A stretch of 64,000 nt of DNA, from NCBI RefSeq assembly GCF_020532555.1, contig NZ_JAJBBR010000004.1, forward strand, positions 124,001 through 188,000, given 5' to 3'. The stretch's first letter is position 1; the number at the start of each line of letters is the position of its first letter. Positions 43,021-53,468 of this stretch are shown here, in pieces. The stretch is from Microvirga lenta (GTDB lineage: Bacteria; Pseudomonadota; Alphaproteobacteria; Rhizobiales; Beijerinckiaceae). Below the pieces are notes generated by a model, which saw nothing but the letters and a program-made list of their open reading frames with translations, made no database searches and was not told the DNA's origin. Position numbers and translations under genes: made by a program.

Positions 43021-43203
43021 GGCCGCCCCGGCGCCGGAAGGCGTGTCGGCGGGGCTGGAACGACGGCCGGTCCGACGCGCCTCCCGATTCGTCGTTACCC
43101 CAAATGACTGAGCCCGGTACCACCGCGTGGCTATGCGCGCCTGCGCCCGGCGCTCCTATCATCGCCGGAGACGATCCAAGGGCGATAAAGGGGCATAACC
43201 GGC

Positions 43204-43869
43204 GTGCAGAGAGCGATGGTGAGCGCACGTCTTCGCAATTACGTGGCACGGCACGGCCTTGCCAGCACCCTGTTTCACGTCGTCTACCGGCTGGCCAACA
43301 GCGCCGTCATGTTGATGGTGTTTCAGGTGGTCGTCCTGGCGCGGGGCGAGGTGGATTGGGAGCTGGCCGCCGGCCATGGCGGGCAATGGGGGTTCCTCGG
43401 CCAGGACGAACTCAAGCGCCTGTCGAGAGCCGATCCCTCCCTGGAACTCGACGAGGAGTTCCTGTCCGGCGCCTTCGCGCGCGGCGACCGCTGCTTCGCG
43501 TTCATCCAGGACGGGATCCTGGGCGCCTATGCCTGGTATGCGGTCGGCCCGACGCCGATCCAGGATTCGCTGACGGCCGTCTTCGGCCCGGGCTACGTCT
43601 ATATGTACAAGGCCTTCACCGCGCCGGCCTTCCGGGGCCGGCGCCTCTACGGCATGGGCATCGCAAGGGCCATGCAGGCGCTGCTCGAACAGCAGGGCTT
43701 CAAGGGACTGGTCAGCTGCGTCCAGTCGCACAATCGCCCGTCGCAGAAGGGGCTGAGGCGCATCGGCTTCAGGACGGTCGGACGCATCCTCGTGCTGGGC
43801 GGCAGGCGCCCCTGCCTCGCCCTTTGCAGCCCTGGCTGCAGGTCGCTGTTCTGTGCCAGGATATCCTAG
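43204..43869 (+). CDS. GNAT-like acetyltransferase of unknown substrate
   Basis: Protein of 221 residues from GTG, or 217 from the ATG at 43216. The N-terminal half has a hydrophobic patch (LANSAVMLMVFQVVVLA). The C-terminal half is a GNAT fold with YMYKAFTAPAFRGRRLYGMG (acetyl-CoA loop), AMQALLEQQGFKGLVSCVQS and NRPSQKGLRRIGFRTVGRI. Three cysteines cluster near the end. There is no clear partner: an ECF sigma factor gene follows after a 100-base gap. Confidence 0.7.
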   Translation: MQRAMVSARLRNYVARHGLASTLFHVVYRLANSAVMLMVFQVVVLARGEVDWELAAGHGGQWGFLGQDELKRLSRADPSLELDEEFLSGAFARGDRCFAFIQDGILGAYAWYAVGPTPIQDSLTAVFGPGYVYMYKAFTAPAFRGRRLYGMGIARAMQALLEQQGFKGLVSCVQSHNRPSQKGLRRIGFRTVGRILVLGGRRPCLALCSPGCRSLFCARIS

Positions 43870-43886
43870 CGCATCGTGCGCGAGGG
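43868..43886. repeat. fragment of GCATCGTGCG-type repeat
   Basis: TAGCGCATCGTGCGCGAGGG at the stop of the acetyltransferase gene matches the first half of the repeat at 55539 and 4796, but the remainder is lost. Confidence 0.55.
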
Positions 43887-43971
43887 CGGATCGGGACGTC
43901 CGCCCGCAACGGTGCTCCCGCCGATCCGCCGGGCGTCGGCCGCCCGGCCCGGGCATGAAAGATGCACGACC

Positions 43972-44481
43972 GTGAATGAGATCGCGTCTCTTCTCGAACC
44001 GCAGATCCCGAGCCTGAGGCGCTATGCCTGGGCGCTCCTGCGCGACGACGAGGCGGCGGACGATCTGGTGCAGGACACGCTGGAGCGCGCCATCAGCCGC
44101 TGGAACCTGCGGCGGCGGGACGGGGACCTGAGGGCCTGGCTCTTCGCCATCCAGCGCAATCTCTTTCTCAACGGCGTGCGGCAGCGCCGGCGGCGCGGCC
44201 CGCATGTGGGCATGGAGATCCTGGACGACCTTCCCGCCCCCGACGGCGCGACCGACGGAACGGCGGGCCTGCGGGATATCCTGTCGGGTCTCGACGCCCT
44301 GCCCGAGGAGCAGCGTTCCGTGCTGCTGCTGGTCGGCGTCGAGGATCTCTCCTATGAGCAGGTGGCCCAGGTGCTCGACGTGCCCATCGGCACCGTGATG
44401 TCGCGCCTCAGCCGGGCGCGGGACAAGATGAGGCGGTTCATGGAGACCGGGCGCAACGCCGTTCTCAGGAGGGTCAAGTGA
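43972..44481 (+). CDS. ECF-type RNA polymerase sigma factor
   Basis: Extracytoplasmic-function sigma factor of about 169 residues. Region 2 has LRRYAWALLRDDEAADDLVQ and DTLERAISRWNLRRRDGDLR. Region 4 has LPEEQRSVLLLVGVEDLSYE and VPIGTVMSRLSRARDKMR. GTG is taken as start because it gives the standard region 2 N-terminus; the frame extends 32 codons upstream without similarity. Its stop overlaps the start of the anti-sigma gene, so they are coupled. Confidence 0.92.
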   Translation: MNEIASLLEPQIPSLRRYAWALLRDDEAADDLVQDTLERAISRWNLRRRDGDLRAWLFAIQRNLFLNGVRQRRRRGPHVGMEILDDLPAPDGATDGTAGLRDILSGLDALPEEQRSVLLLVGVEDLSYEQVAQVLDVPIGTVMSRLSRARDKMRRFMETGRNAVLRRVK

Positions 44482-45290
44482 CGGACGAGCGCCCCATCGG
44501 CGAGGACGACCTGCAGGCCTATGTGGACGGCCGCCTCGCCCCCGGCCGTCTGAGGGCCGTGGAGGCTTACCTGGCGGACAACCCGGCCGCCGCGGCGCAG
44601 GTCGCGGTCGAGGCCGAGCAGCGCCGGGACCTGCGGGAGCGGCTCGCCTTCAAGGCGAACGAGCCGATCCCGGCACGGCTGCGCGTCGCGAACATCATGG
44701 CCCAGGGCAACCGGCCCTCGCGCTTCCGCTGGGGCGCCGTGGCGGCGGCCCTGGCCTGGCTCGCCCTCGGCCTCGCCGCCGGAACCTTGGGCGGCCTGTG
44801 GCTCGCCGGCGGCCTTCCGATGCGGCAGGCGGCGGCGGGCACGGCCGCCGACGACGCCATCACGGCCTACAGGACCTATGTGGGCGAGCGGCTCCACCCA
44901 GTGGAGGTCGGGGCCGATCAGGAGGCCCATCTGGTGCAATGGCTGTCGCGCCGGGTCGGCAAGACCCTGGTGGCGCCGGACCTCGCCGGCCAGGGCTACC
45001 GCCTGATGGGCGGGCGTCTCCTGCCCGCGGGCGCGGAGCCCGCCGCCCTGTTCATGTACGACGACGGGCGCGGCCGGCGCCTGACGCTCTATGCCCGGTC
45101 CAGCCACGCGGAGGAGGAGACCTCCTTCCGCTACGAGGCGCAGAATGGCGTCTCGGCCTTTTCCTGGATCGACAGGGGCCTGTCCTACGTAGTGACCGGC
45201 AGCATCGGCCGGGACGAGCTCCTGGCGGTCGCGCAGAGCGTCTACCGCCAGTTGGAGAACCGGTCCGCGCCGGCCGGGAACCGCCTCTGA
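44478..45290 (+). CDS. transmembrane anti-sigma factor
   Basis: Bitopic protein of 270 residues. The cytoplasmic N-terminus starts EDDLQAYVDGRLAPGRLRAV, as in anti-sigma factors of this class, without a zinc His-Cys motif. One membrane segment, VAAALAWLALGLAAGTLGG, is near 92-112. A periplasmic domain of about 150 residues follows. The GTG start overlaps the sigma gene stop. It should hold the sigma factor until an envelope signal releases it. Confidence 0.88.
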   Translation: MTDERPIGEDDLQAYVDGRLAPGRLRAVEAYLADNPAAAAQVAVEAEQRRDLRERLAFKANEPIPARLRVANIMAQGNRPSRFRWGAVAAALAWLALGLAAGTLGGLWLAGGLPMRQAAAGTAADDAITAYRTYVGERLHPVEVGADQEAHLVQWLSRRVGKTLVAPDLAGQGYRLMGGRLLPAGAEPAALFMYDDGRGRRLTLYARSSHAEEETSFRYEAQNGVSAFSWIDRGLSYVVTGSIGRDELLAVAQSVYRQLENRSAPAGNRL

Positions 45291-45297
45291 GGCGTCG

Positions 45298-46023
45298 TCA
45301 CGGCCGCTGCGCCATCTCCCAGACGAGCTGGACGCTCGCCGTGTAGCGGATCGAGGCCGGGGGCACGATCGGAACCGCCTCGGCGCCCTTCGACATCGCC
45401 ATCTGCATGCGCATCTCGGGCTGGGGCTCGAAGGGCTGGGCCGAGCCGTCGCGGATCTCGATCAGGCGGCCGAGGGAGACCCCGGCGGCGGAGGCATAGA
45501 CCTCGGCCTGGCGGCGGGCGTCCCGCACGGCGGCCTCGCGGGCCTTGTCGGCGCCCTCTTCCTGACGGTCGAGGCCCCAGGTGACGGACTGGAAGGTCAT
45601 GTCGCCGCTGGCCAGGATCTCGCCGGCCAGGCGCCCGACCCCGTCGAGGTCGCGGGTGGTGATTCGCAGCTGGTGGTTGGCCGAGAATTTCGGCGCCTTC
45701 ACCTCTTTTCCGTCGGGCGTGTATTGCTGCGGGGTCTGGAAGACCTGGAAGTTGGAGGTCTGGATGTCCTCACGCTTGATGCCGAGGCCTTCGATGCGGG
45801 CGAGCACCCGCTCGGTGGCGGCCCGATTCTGGCTCGCCGCCTGCGCCACCGTGTCGGCCTGGGTGGCCACGGTCACGAAGACCCGGGCGAAGTTCGGCTT
45901 GAGCTCCACCTCGCCGGTGCCGACGACGCTGATCGTGGGCTGGCGCGGCGCCGCGTCGGTCTGGGCGAGCGCCGGGGACGCGAGGGCAAGCGCGGCAAGG
46001 GCCGCGAGGGTGACGAGGCGCAT
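45298..46023 (-). CDS. SIMPL (DUF541) domain periplasmic protein
   Basis: Exported protein of 241 residues. The signal peptide is LVTLAALAALALASPALA. The SIMPL domain includes ISVVGTGEVELKPNFARVFV, NRAATERVLARIEGLGIKRE and ITTRDLDGVGRLAGEILASG. Family members form ring-like oligomers in the envelope with unclear function. It converges with the anti-sigma gene, leaving seven bases between the stops. Confidence 0.9.
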   Translation of the reverse strand: MRLVTLAALAALALASPALAQTDAAPRQPTISVVGTGEVELKPNFARVFVTVATQADTVAQAASQNRAATERVLARIEGLGIKREDIQTSNFQVFQTPQQYTPDGKEVKAPKFSANHQLRITTRDLDGVGRLAGEILASGDMTFQSVTWGLDRQEEGADKAREAAVRDARRQAEVYASAAGVSLGRLIEIRDGSAQPFEPQPEMRMQMAMSKGAEAVPIVPPASIRYTASVQLVWEMAQRP

Positions 46024-46097
46024 GTGAGGGTCTCCCGAAATGACTGCTCCGCCGAAATGGCGGAGCAGACGATTCCAAACCGATCCTGAGCGGCGGA

Positions 46098-47186
46098 TTA
46101 ACGGCCGGTCTTCACCCGGGTCCAGAGCCGGGTCACGGTGCGCTGCGCCCGCTCGTCATAGGCCGTGTTGGTGAACAGGCGCTTCATGGTCGCGTCGTCC
46201 GGGTAGATGCCCGGATTGTTCAGGATCTCCGGCTCGATGTGCTTCTTGGCGGCCAGGTTGCCCGACGCATAGGACACGAAGTTCGTGTTCATGGCGGCGA
46301 TTTCGGGGCGCAGCATGAAGTTGATGAATTCGTGCGCCTCGTCCACGTTCTTCGCGTCCGCCGGGATCGCGAAGCTGTCGAACCACATCAGCGCGCCCTC
46401 GCGCGGGATCACGTAGGAGATCTCGACGCCGTTCTTGGCTTCCTCGGCGCGGCTCTTGGCCTGGATCATGTCGCCCGAATAGCCCACCGCCACGCAGATG
46501 TCGCCGTTGGCCAGCGCGTTGATGTATTCGGAGGAGTGGAACTTCTGGATGTTGCCGCGGATGCGGAACAGGGCGTCGCCCGCCTTGTTCAGATCCTCGG
46601 TGCGCTTGGAATCCGGGTTGAGGCCGAGATAGGCCAGAACGCCGGGGAAGAGGTCCTCGGGGCTGTCGAGCATGTAGATGCCGCAGCTCTTGAGCTTGGA
46701 GGAGATTTCGGGCTTGAGCACCAGGTCCCAGGTGTTGAGGGGCACGTTGTCGCCCAGGATCTCCTTCACCTTCTTGGTGTTGATGCCGATGCCGGTGGTG
46801 CCCCACATGTAGTTGACGGCATATTGGTTGCCCGGGTCGAACACGGCCAGGCGCTCCGTCACCTCGGGCCATTGGTTCGACAGGTTCGGCAGCTTCGACT
46901 TGTCGAGCTTCTGGAACACCTTGGCGCCGATGAGGCGCTGCACGAACGGCCCGGAGGGCACCACGATGTCGTAGCCGGACTGGCCGGCCAGCAGCTTGGT
47001 CTCCACGATCTCGTTGTTGTCGTAGGTGTCGTAGACGACCTTGATCCCGGTCTCCTTCGTGAACTCGTCCAGCGCCTTCGGGTCCACATAGTCCGACCAG
47101 TTGTAGACATTGACGACGCGCTCCTGAGCGGCGGCGCCCGTGACAAGGCCAAGGGCCAGGGCAAGCGAGGCGAAAGTACGGATCAT
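46098..47186 (-). CDS. polyamine ABC transporter substrate-binding protein (PotF/PotD-like)
   Basis: Periplasmic binding protein of 362 residues. The signal peptide is TFASLALALGLVTGAAA. The ligand-binding start is VVNVYNWSDYVDPKALDEFT. YMWGTTGIGINTKKV, then GDICVAVGYSGDMIQAKSRA and YVIPREGALMWFDSFAIPAD follow, as in putrescine-binding PotF. The permease and ATPase genes are not adjacent; it may serve a transporter encoded elsewhere. Confidence 0.93.
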   Translation of the reverse strand: MIRTFASLALALGLVTGAAAQERVVNVYNWSDYVDPKALDEFTKETGIKVVYDTYDNNEIVETKLLAGQSGYDIVVPSGPFVQRLIGAKVFQKLDKSKLPNLSNQWPEVTERLAVFDPGNQYAVNYMWGTTGIGINTKKVKEILGDNVPLNTWDLVLKPEISSKLKSCGIYMLDSPEDLFPGVLAYLGLNPDSKRTEDLNKAGDALFRIRGNIQKFHSSEYINALANGDICVAVGYSGDMIQAKSRAEEAKNGVEISYVIPREGALMWFDSFAIPADAKNVDEAHEFINFMLRPEIAAMNTNFVSYASGNLAAKKHIEPEILNNPGIYPDDATMKRLFTNTAYDERAQRTVTRLWTRVKTGR

Positions 47187-47287
47187 CAGGGGTGGGAACT
47201 CCTCTGGTTTCGGAACGATGACACAGTGAGGCTAAGGGCTTATGCCGAAAGAAACAATCCTGAATTCAGGGGGTTGCCGCGCGGCGG

Positions 47288-48442
47288 TCACGCCGCCTTC
47301 CGGGCCACGCCCGCCAGTCGCTCCAGGCCGGCATCCAGGGTCTCGTCCTTCTTGGCGAAGCAGAAGCGCACCACGTTCTTCACCGCCCCTTGGGCATAGA
47401 AGGCCGAGACCGGGATCGCCGCGACCCCGTGGTTCATGACCAGGCGGCGGCAGAAGGCCACGTCGTCGGTTTCGCCCAAGGGCGCGATGTCGATGTTGAG
47501 GAAATAGGTGCCCTGGCTCGGAATGACCTGGAAGCCCAGGGTCTCGAGCCCGGCCGAGAACCGGTCGCGGCTGCGAGCGAAGGTGCTGCGCATGGTCTCG
47601 AAATAGGCGTCCTCCTTCGCCAGCCCGTAGGCCACGGCCACCTGCAGGTTGGGCGGCGTGGTGAAGGTCAGGAACTGGTGGGACTTCGCCAGCACCTTCA
47701 TGATGTGCGGGGCGGCGCAGACGAAGCCGACCTTCCAGCCGGTGAGGCTGAAGATCTTGCCCGCCGAGCCGATCTTCACCGAGCGCTCGCGCATGCCTTC
47801 GAGCGCCAGAACCGGCTGGTGGCGGCGGCCGTCGAAGACCACGTGCTCCCAGACCTCGTCGCTGATGCAGATGGCGTCGAAGCGGCGGCAGAAATCGGCC
47901 AGAAGCGCCAGATCCTCCGGGGAGAACACGGTGGCGGTGGGGTTGAGCGGGTTGTTGAGCACCACGGCCTTGGTCTTGGGCGAGAAGGCCTTCGCCAGCG
48001 CCTCCTCGGTCAGCCGGAAATGGGGCGGCTGGAGCGTCACGAATTTCGGCACGCCGCCCGCGAGCCGCACCAGGGGCAGGTAGGCGTCGTACATGGGCTC
48101 GAACAGCACCACCTCGTCGCCGGGCTCGACGATGCCGAGGATCGCCCCCGCCAGGGCCTCCGTGGCGCCGGACGTGACCATGACCTCCGTGCCCGCGTCG
48201 AGGTCGATGCCCTGCCAGTGCCTGTAATGGGCCGCGATGGCGCTGCGCAGCTCCGGAATGCCCATCATCGACGGATATTGGTTGTAGCCGTTGAGCACCG
48301 CGTCCGCCGCCATGCGCCGCACGTCCTCGGGGCCGGGATCGTCCGGGAAGCCTTGGCCGAGATTGATCGCGCCGGTCTCGCGCGCGAGGCTCGACATCAC
48401 TTCGAAGACGGTGGTGGGCAGGTTGGCGAAAAGCGGGTTCAT
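47288..48442 (-). CDS. PLP-dependent class I/II aminotransferase
   Basis: Fold-type I aminotransferase of 384 residues. INLGQGFPDDPGPEDVRRMA and the pyridoxal lysine in KIGSAGKIFSLTGWKVGFV are diagnostic, and LNNPLNPTATVFSPEDL contacts the cofactor. It resembles methionine/kynurenine (YbdL-like) and DapC-like aminotransferases; the specific substrate is uncertain. The ATG giving MNPLFANLPTTVFEVMS is the family start; the frame continues 78 codons upstream through repeat DNA. Confidence 0.92.
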   Translation of the reverse strand: MNPLFANLPTTVFEVMSSLARETGAINLGQGFPDDPGPEDVRRMAADAVLNGYNQYPSMMGIPELRSAIAAHYRHWQGIDLDAGTEVMVTSGATEALAGAILGIVEPGDEVVLFEPMYDAYLPLVRLAGGVPKFVTLQPPHFRLTEEALAKAFSPKTKAVVLNNPLNPTATVFSPEDLALLADFCRRFDAICISDEVWEHVVFDGRRHQPVLALEGMRERSVKIGSAGKIFSLTGWKVGFVCAAPHIMKVLAKSHQFLTFTTPPNLQVAVAYGLAKEDAYFETMRSTFARSRDRFSAGLETLGFQVIPSQGTYFLNIDIAPLGETDDVAFCRRLVMNHGVAAIPVSAFYAQGAVKNVVRFCFAKKDETLDAGLERLAGVARKAA

Positions 48443-48540
48443 GCCGGGCTCTGAATCGTTGTTCTGAAGGGCTTTGCCAGCTTCGTAGCACGGTCCGCCG
48501 CCGGATCGAACCCGGTTTGTCGCTTGCTCCGTCAGCTGCT

Positions 48541-48690
48541 TTTCCCTCCCCACAAGGGGGAGGAGAGTCGGGTGGCGCAACCGGTGCGAAATCGGAAACG
48601 CTTTCTCCCTCACCCTCGCTCGCGCCTCCGCTTGCACGTACAGCGCTCCGGCTTTGCGCCTCCTAACCTTCCTCAAGGGGAGGGAAGAGA
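48541..48690. repeat. diverged copy of part B-type intergenic repeat
   Basis: It begins CTCCCCACAAGGGGGAGGAG, the right arm of part B, and ends near CTTCCTCAAGGGGAGGGAA. The interior differs from the complete copies. It occupies most of the 276-base gap between the aminotransferase and the permease gene. Confidence 0.6.
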
Positions 48691-48718
48691 GTGGCGGGGA
48701 TGACAGCGGGAGGCCCTG

Positions 48719-49755
48719 TTGCTATCGCGGATGGGACAACGAAAACCGCCATCCATGCTTCCCTCCCGGCCCTCCCTCATCGCAGGCCTCGCGCTGCTCC
48801 TCGCGGTCCTGAGCCTCGCCTCGCTCGCCGTCGGGCCGGCGCCGATCCCGGCCGTCACGGCCGCGAAGGCGCTCGTCTCCGACCAGGGCGCCGCGGGCAT
48901 CGTGGTGCGGGAGATCCGGCTGCCGCGCACCTTGCTCAGCCTGCTCGTCGGCTGGATCTTCGGGATCACGGGCGCGGCCCTGCAGGGGCTCCTGCGCAAC
49001 CCCCTGGCCGACACGGCGGTGTTCGGCGCGCCGCAGGCGGCGGCCCTGGGGGCCGTGCTGGTGCTCTATTTCGGGTTGGTCGGCGCCCTGTCCTGGGCCC
49101 TGCCCGTCGCGGCCATCGCGGGCGCCCTCGTCTCCATCGCCCTCGTGGTCGCGGTGGCGGGCCGCAACGCCACGGTGGTGGTGCTCGTCCTGGCGGGGCT
49201 CGCGGTCGGCAGCCTCGCGGGGGCCGGGACCTCCCTCGCCATCAGCCTGTCGCCCAACCCATTCGCGGTCACCGAGATCGTGTTCTGGCTCCTGGGCTCC
49301 TTCGAGGACCGCTCCAGCGTCCACGTGCTGATGGCCGCTCCCTTCATCCTGATTGCGTCGGTCCTCGTCCTCGCCGCCGCGCCGGGCCTGCGGGCCCTGG
49401 CCCTGGGGGAGGAGACGGCGCGCAGCCTCGGGGTCGACGTGCGCCGGCTGCGGGTCCTCATCGTGGCGGGGGCGGCCATCGGCACGGGCGCCTCGGTGGC
49501 GGTGGCGGGCTCCATCGGCTTCGTCGGGCTCGTCGCCCCCCATCTGGTGCGCCCCTTCGTGGGCTACGATCCGGCCCGGACCCTCGTTCCCGCGGGGCTC
49601 GCGGGCGCCGCGCTCCTGCTCGCCGCCGATTGCGCCGTGCGCCTGATCCCGTCGAGCGCCGAGATCAAGATCGGCGTGCTGACCGCCATCCTGGGCGTGC
49701 CGTTCTTCCTCTGGGTCATCGCCCGGCGAAAGGCCGAGTTGGCGGAGACCCCGGC

Positions 49756-49759
<4 letters not shown>
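48719..49759 (+). CDS. FecCD-type ABC transporter permease (iron-siderophore/heme/B12 class)
   Basis: Inner-membrane permease of up to 346 residues with eight to ten hydrophobic segments. Family landmarks are REIRLPRTLLSLLVGWIFGI, ALQGLLRNPLADTAVFGAPQ and GFVGLVAPHLVRPFVGYDPA. TTG is used as start because GGGAGG lies five bases upstream; ATGs at 48731 and 48755 are alternatives. It overlaps the ATPase gene (ATGA). No substrate-binding protein or receptor gene is adjacent, so the ligand is open. Confidence 0.9.
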
Positions 49760-50538
<779 letters not shown>

Positions 50539-50626
50539 GGCGCCGGACCCGCCCCACGCCGCCCGGCGTCACATTGACAAAGGGCGGAGGTCGGCGGATA
50601 CCGCCCGTCATAATGTGGCGGGATCT

Positions 50627-52594
50627 ATGAAACGGCAGGACTTCAAGAAGACGCTCATCGTCCTTCACGACCTCGTGGCGACGGCCGTCGCCATCGTGGC
50701 GACGTTCTTCGTGCGCTTCGAGGGTTACCTTCTCGACGAGCGCCTGCAGCACCTGCCCCTGTTCCTGCCGCCCTTCGTCGCCTTCGCCGGTCTGGTCTAC
50801 TGGTTCTTCCAGCTCTACCGGTCGAAATGGCGCTTCGCCTCCCTGCCGGACCTGTTCAACATCTTCCGCGCGAGCAGCGTTCTCGCCCTGACGCTGCTCG
50901 TCATCGACTACATCCTGTTCTCGCCGCAGCTCTTCGGCTTCTATTTCTTCGGCAAGATCACCATCGCGCTCTACTGGCTGATCCAGATGTTCCTGCTGGG
51001 CGGCCCGCGCCTGGCGTTCCGCTATATGAAATACGCCCGCTCGCGCCACACCCTGGAGCGCGACGCCAACACGCCGGCCCTTCTCCTCGGCCGCAGCAGC
51101 GACGTGGAGGTGGTCCTGCGGGCCATCGAATCGGGCACGGTCAAGAAGCTCAAGCCCATGGGCGTCCTGTCCTACCGCACCGACGATCTCGGCCAGTCGA
51201 TCCGCGGCGTGCCGGTGCTCGGCACCTTCGCCGATCTCGATCAGGTGGTTCAGGACTTCCAGGAGCGGGGCACGCCGATCCGCCGCCTCGTGGCGACCCC
51301 GAGCGCCCTGGTGCCGGAGGCGCATCCGGACATGCTGATCGCCCGCGCCCGCCGCCTGGGCCTGCCGCTCGTGCGGGTCACGAGCCTCGGCGAGGGCATG
51401 CGCGACGCCGAGCTCGCGCCGCTGGAGATCGAGGACCTGCTGCTGCGCCCCACGGTCCAGATCGACCGGCAGCGGCTGGAGGCCTTCATCCGCGGCAAGC
51501 GCGTGCTCGTCACGGGCGGCGGCGGATCCATCGGTTCCGAGATCTGCACCCGCGTCGTGGCCTTCGGGGCGAGCGACCTGATGATCCTGGAGAGTTCGGA
51601 GCCCTCCCTCTACCACATCCTGGAAAACCCGACGCTGCTGTCGAGCGACACCAGGGTCGACGGGGTCATCGCCGATGTGCGCGACCGGGAGCGCATCCGC
51701 GAGGTCATGCACGAATTCCGGCCGGACGTGGTCTTCCACGCGGCGGCCCTCAAGCACGTTCCCTATCTCGAGAAGAACTGGGCCGAGGGCATCAAGACCA
51801 ACGTCTTCGGCTCCGTGAACGTGGCCGATGCCGCGGTGGAAGCGGGCGTGGGCGAGATCGTCATCATCTCCACCGACAAGGCCATCGACCCGGTCTCCAT
51901 GCTGGGCGCCACCAAGCGGCTGGCCGAAATGTACGCCCAGGCGCTCGACGCGGAGTTCGTGGGCCGCAACGGCCCGGCCCGGCTCATCGCGGTGCGCTTC
52001 GGCAACGTGCTCGGCTCCGTCGGGTCCGTCGTTCCCAAGTTCAAGGCGCAGATCGCCCGCGGCGGGCCGGTCACGGTCACCCATCCCGACATGGTGCGCT
52101 ACTTCATGACCACCCGCGAGGCCGCCGACCTCGTGCTGACCTCCGCCTCCCATGCGGATGACGGCCGCCGCGTTCCGCTCGACGGCACCAACGCCTACGA
52201 GCGCGCCTCTGTCTACGTGCTGAAGATGGGCCAGCCGGTGCGCATCTACGAACTGGCGGAGCGCATGATCCGCCTGGCCGGCTACGAGCCGGGCGAGGAT
52301 GTCGAGATCGCCGTCATGGGCACCCGCCCCGGCGAGCGCCTGCACGAGATCCTCTTCGCCCGCGACGAGCCCATGGCCGAGATCGGCATCGACGGCGTCA
52401 TGGCGGCAAAGCCGATCTTCGCCGATCGCGCCCGGGTCGATCAGTGGCTGAGCGCCCTGCGCCGGGCCGTCGCCAGCGGCGACCGCGACGCGGCCGAGCG
52501 GGTGTTCGAGGAGGCGATTCCGGAATTCAAGCGCCGGACGCAGGCGCACCAGCCTGCCGCGCCAGTTCAGCCAATCCGTCTCGCGTCGAATTGA
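50627..52594 (+). CDS. membrane UDP-N-acetylhexosamine 4,6-dehydratase (WbpM/WreV/FlaA1 family)
   Basis: Nucleotide-sugar dehydratase of 655 residues. Four hydrophobic segments lie in the first 135 residues, followed by a CoA-binding-like domain and an extended SDR domain from about 340. The NAD site is RVLVTGGGGSIGSEICTRVV. The catalytic region STDKAIDPVSMLGATKRLAE has Met in place of the usual Tyr of YxxxK, as in this family. The product is the 4-keto-6-deoxy sugar. The reductase and sugar-phosphate transferase genes converge with it; the 3' ends overlap by 68 bases. Confidence 0.93.
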   Translation: MKRQDFKKTLIVLHDLVATAVAIVATFFVRFEGYLLDERLQHLPLFLPPFVAFAGLVYWFFQLYRSKWRFASLPDLFNIFRASSVLALTLLVIDYILFSPQLFGFYFFGKITIALYWLIQMFLLGGPRLAFRYMKYARSRHTLERDANTPALLLGRSSDVEVVLRAIESGTVKKLKPMGVLSYRTDDLGQSIRGVPVLGTFADLDQVVQDFQERGTPIRRLVATPSALVPEAHPDMLIARARRLGLPLVRVTSLGEGMRDAELAPLEIEDLLLRPTVQIDRQRLEAFIRGKRVLVTGGGGSIGSEICTRVVAFGASDLMILESSEPSLYHILENPTLLSSDTRVDGVIADVRDRERIREVMHEFRPDVVFHAAALKHVPYLEKNWAEGIKTNVFGSVNVADAAVEAGVGEIVIISTDKAIDPVSMLGATKRLAEMYAQALDAEFVGRNGPARLIAVRFGNVLGSVGSVVPKFKAQIARGGPVTVTHPDMVRYFMTTREAADLVLTSASHADDGRRVPLDGTNAYERASVYVLKMGQPVRIYELAERMIRLAGYEPGEDVEIAVMGTRPGERLHEILFARDEPMAEIGIDGVMAAKPIFADRARVDQWLSALRRAVASGDRDAAERVFEEAIPEFKRRTQAHQPAAPVQPIRLASN

Positions 52595-53468
52595 CCGGCT
52601 GCCAGCCCAGGCCCTTCAAGGCCGCGGGGCTGGCCACGAGGGAGCCCGCCAGGCGCTCGTAGGCCTCGGCCCTTCCCGCCAGCATGGCCGCGCCCCTGAG
52701 CGCGAAGGCCGGAACCGGAATCAGCCCCGGGCCGCGCCCGAGGCCGGCCCGCAGGGCGGCGACGATCTCCGGCACCGTGACCGGCTCCGGATCGGCCACG
52801 ATGAAGGGCCGCCTCAGGGGGCCTTCCGCCTTCAGCACCGCGTCCATGGCCGCCGTGAGGTTGTCGAGGGAGAGGAGCGATCGCTTGCTCCTCAGGCCGC
52901 CCAGCGGCAGCGGCCAGGGCGACTGCGCGAGCTTGAGCAGCGCCGCCATGTTGCCCTTCACGCCCGGCCCATAGACGAGAACCGGACGCAGGGCCGCCCA
53001 GTCGAGGCCCAGGCGAGCCAGGCCTTCTTCCGCCTCCAGCTTGGACCGGCCATAGGCGTCGGTAGGTTCCGACGCCCGCTCCTCGGTCAGGACGCCCTCG
53101 GCCACCGGCCCGCTCTGCGCCCGGATCGAGGACAGGAACACGAAGCGCTTCACCCCCGCCCGCTCGGCCGCCTGGGCGAGCTTGATCGTCGCCTCGGTGT
53201 TGATGGCGCGGTAATCGTCCTCGGGGCGCCCCGACATGGCGTGCGCCAGGCCCGCCGAATGGATCACCGCATCCACGTCCCGGAGTGCCGCCGCCATGTT
53301 GTAGGGCTGGGCGATGTCCCCGATCACGGCGCTGGTCGCGCCTTCGGGCACCTCGGAGGGCCGGCGCAGGAGCACGCGGACGCGGTAGCCGCGCTTGGGG
53401 AGTTCCTTAAGGAGATGGCGGCCGATGAAGCCGGTCGCGCCGGTGAGCGCAATGAGGGGAGCTGTCAT
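52527..53468 (-). CDS. NAD-dependent epimerase/4-keto reductase (WbpV/WreQ-like)
   Basis: Extended SDR of 313 residues. The nucleotide site is IALTGATGFIGRHLLKELPK and the active site Y-x3-K is in DAYGRSKLEAEEGLARLG near 140. Resemblance and context suggest reduction of UDP-4-keto-6-deoxy-GlcNAc to UDP-N-acetylquinovosamine or fucosamine. Its ATG overlaps the stop of the WecA-like gene (ATGA). Its 3' end overlaps the convergent dehydratase gene by 68 bases. Confidence 0.87.
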   Translation of the reverse strand: MTAPLIALTGATGFIGRHLLKELPKRGYRVRVLLRRPSEVPEGATSAVIGDIAQPYNMAAALRDVDAVIHSAGLAHAMSGRPEDDYRAINTEATIKLAQAAERAGVKRFVFLSSIRAQSGPVAEGVLTEERASEPTDAYGRSKLEAEEGLARLGLDWAALRPVLVYGPGVKGNMAALLKLAQSPWPLPLGGLRSKRSLLSLDNLTAAMDAVLKAEGPLRRPFIVADPEPVTVPEIVAALRAGLGRGPGLIPVPAFALRGAAMLAGRAEAYERLAGSLVASPAALKGLGWQPVNSTRDGLAELARQAGAPASGA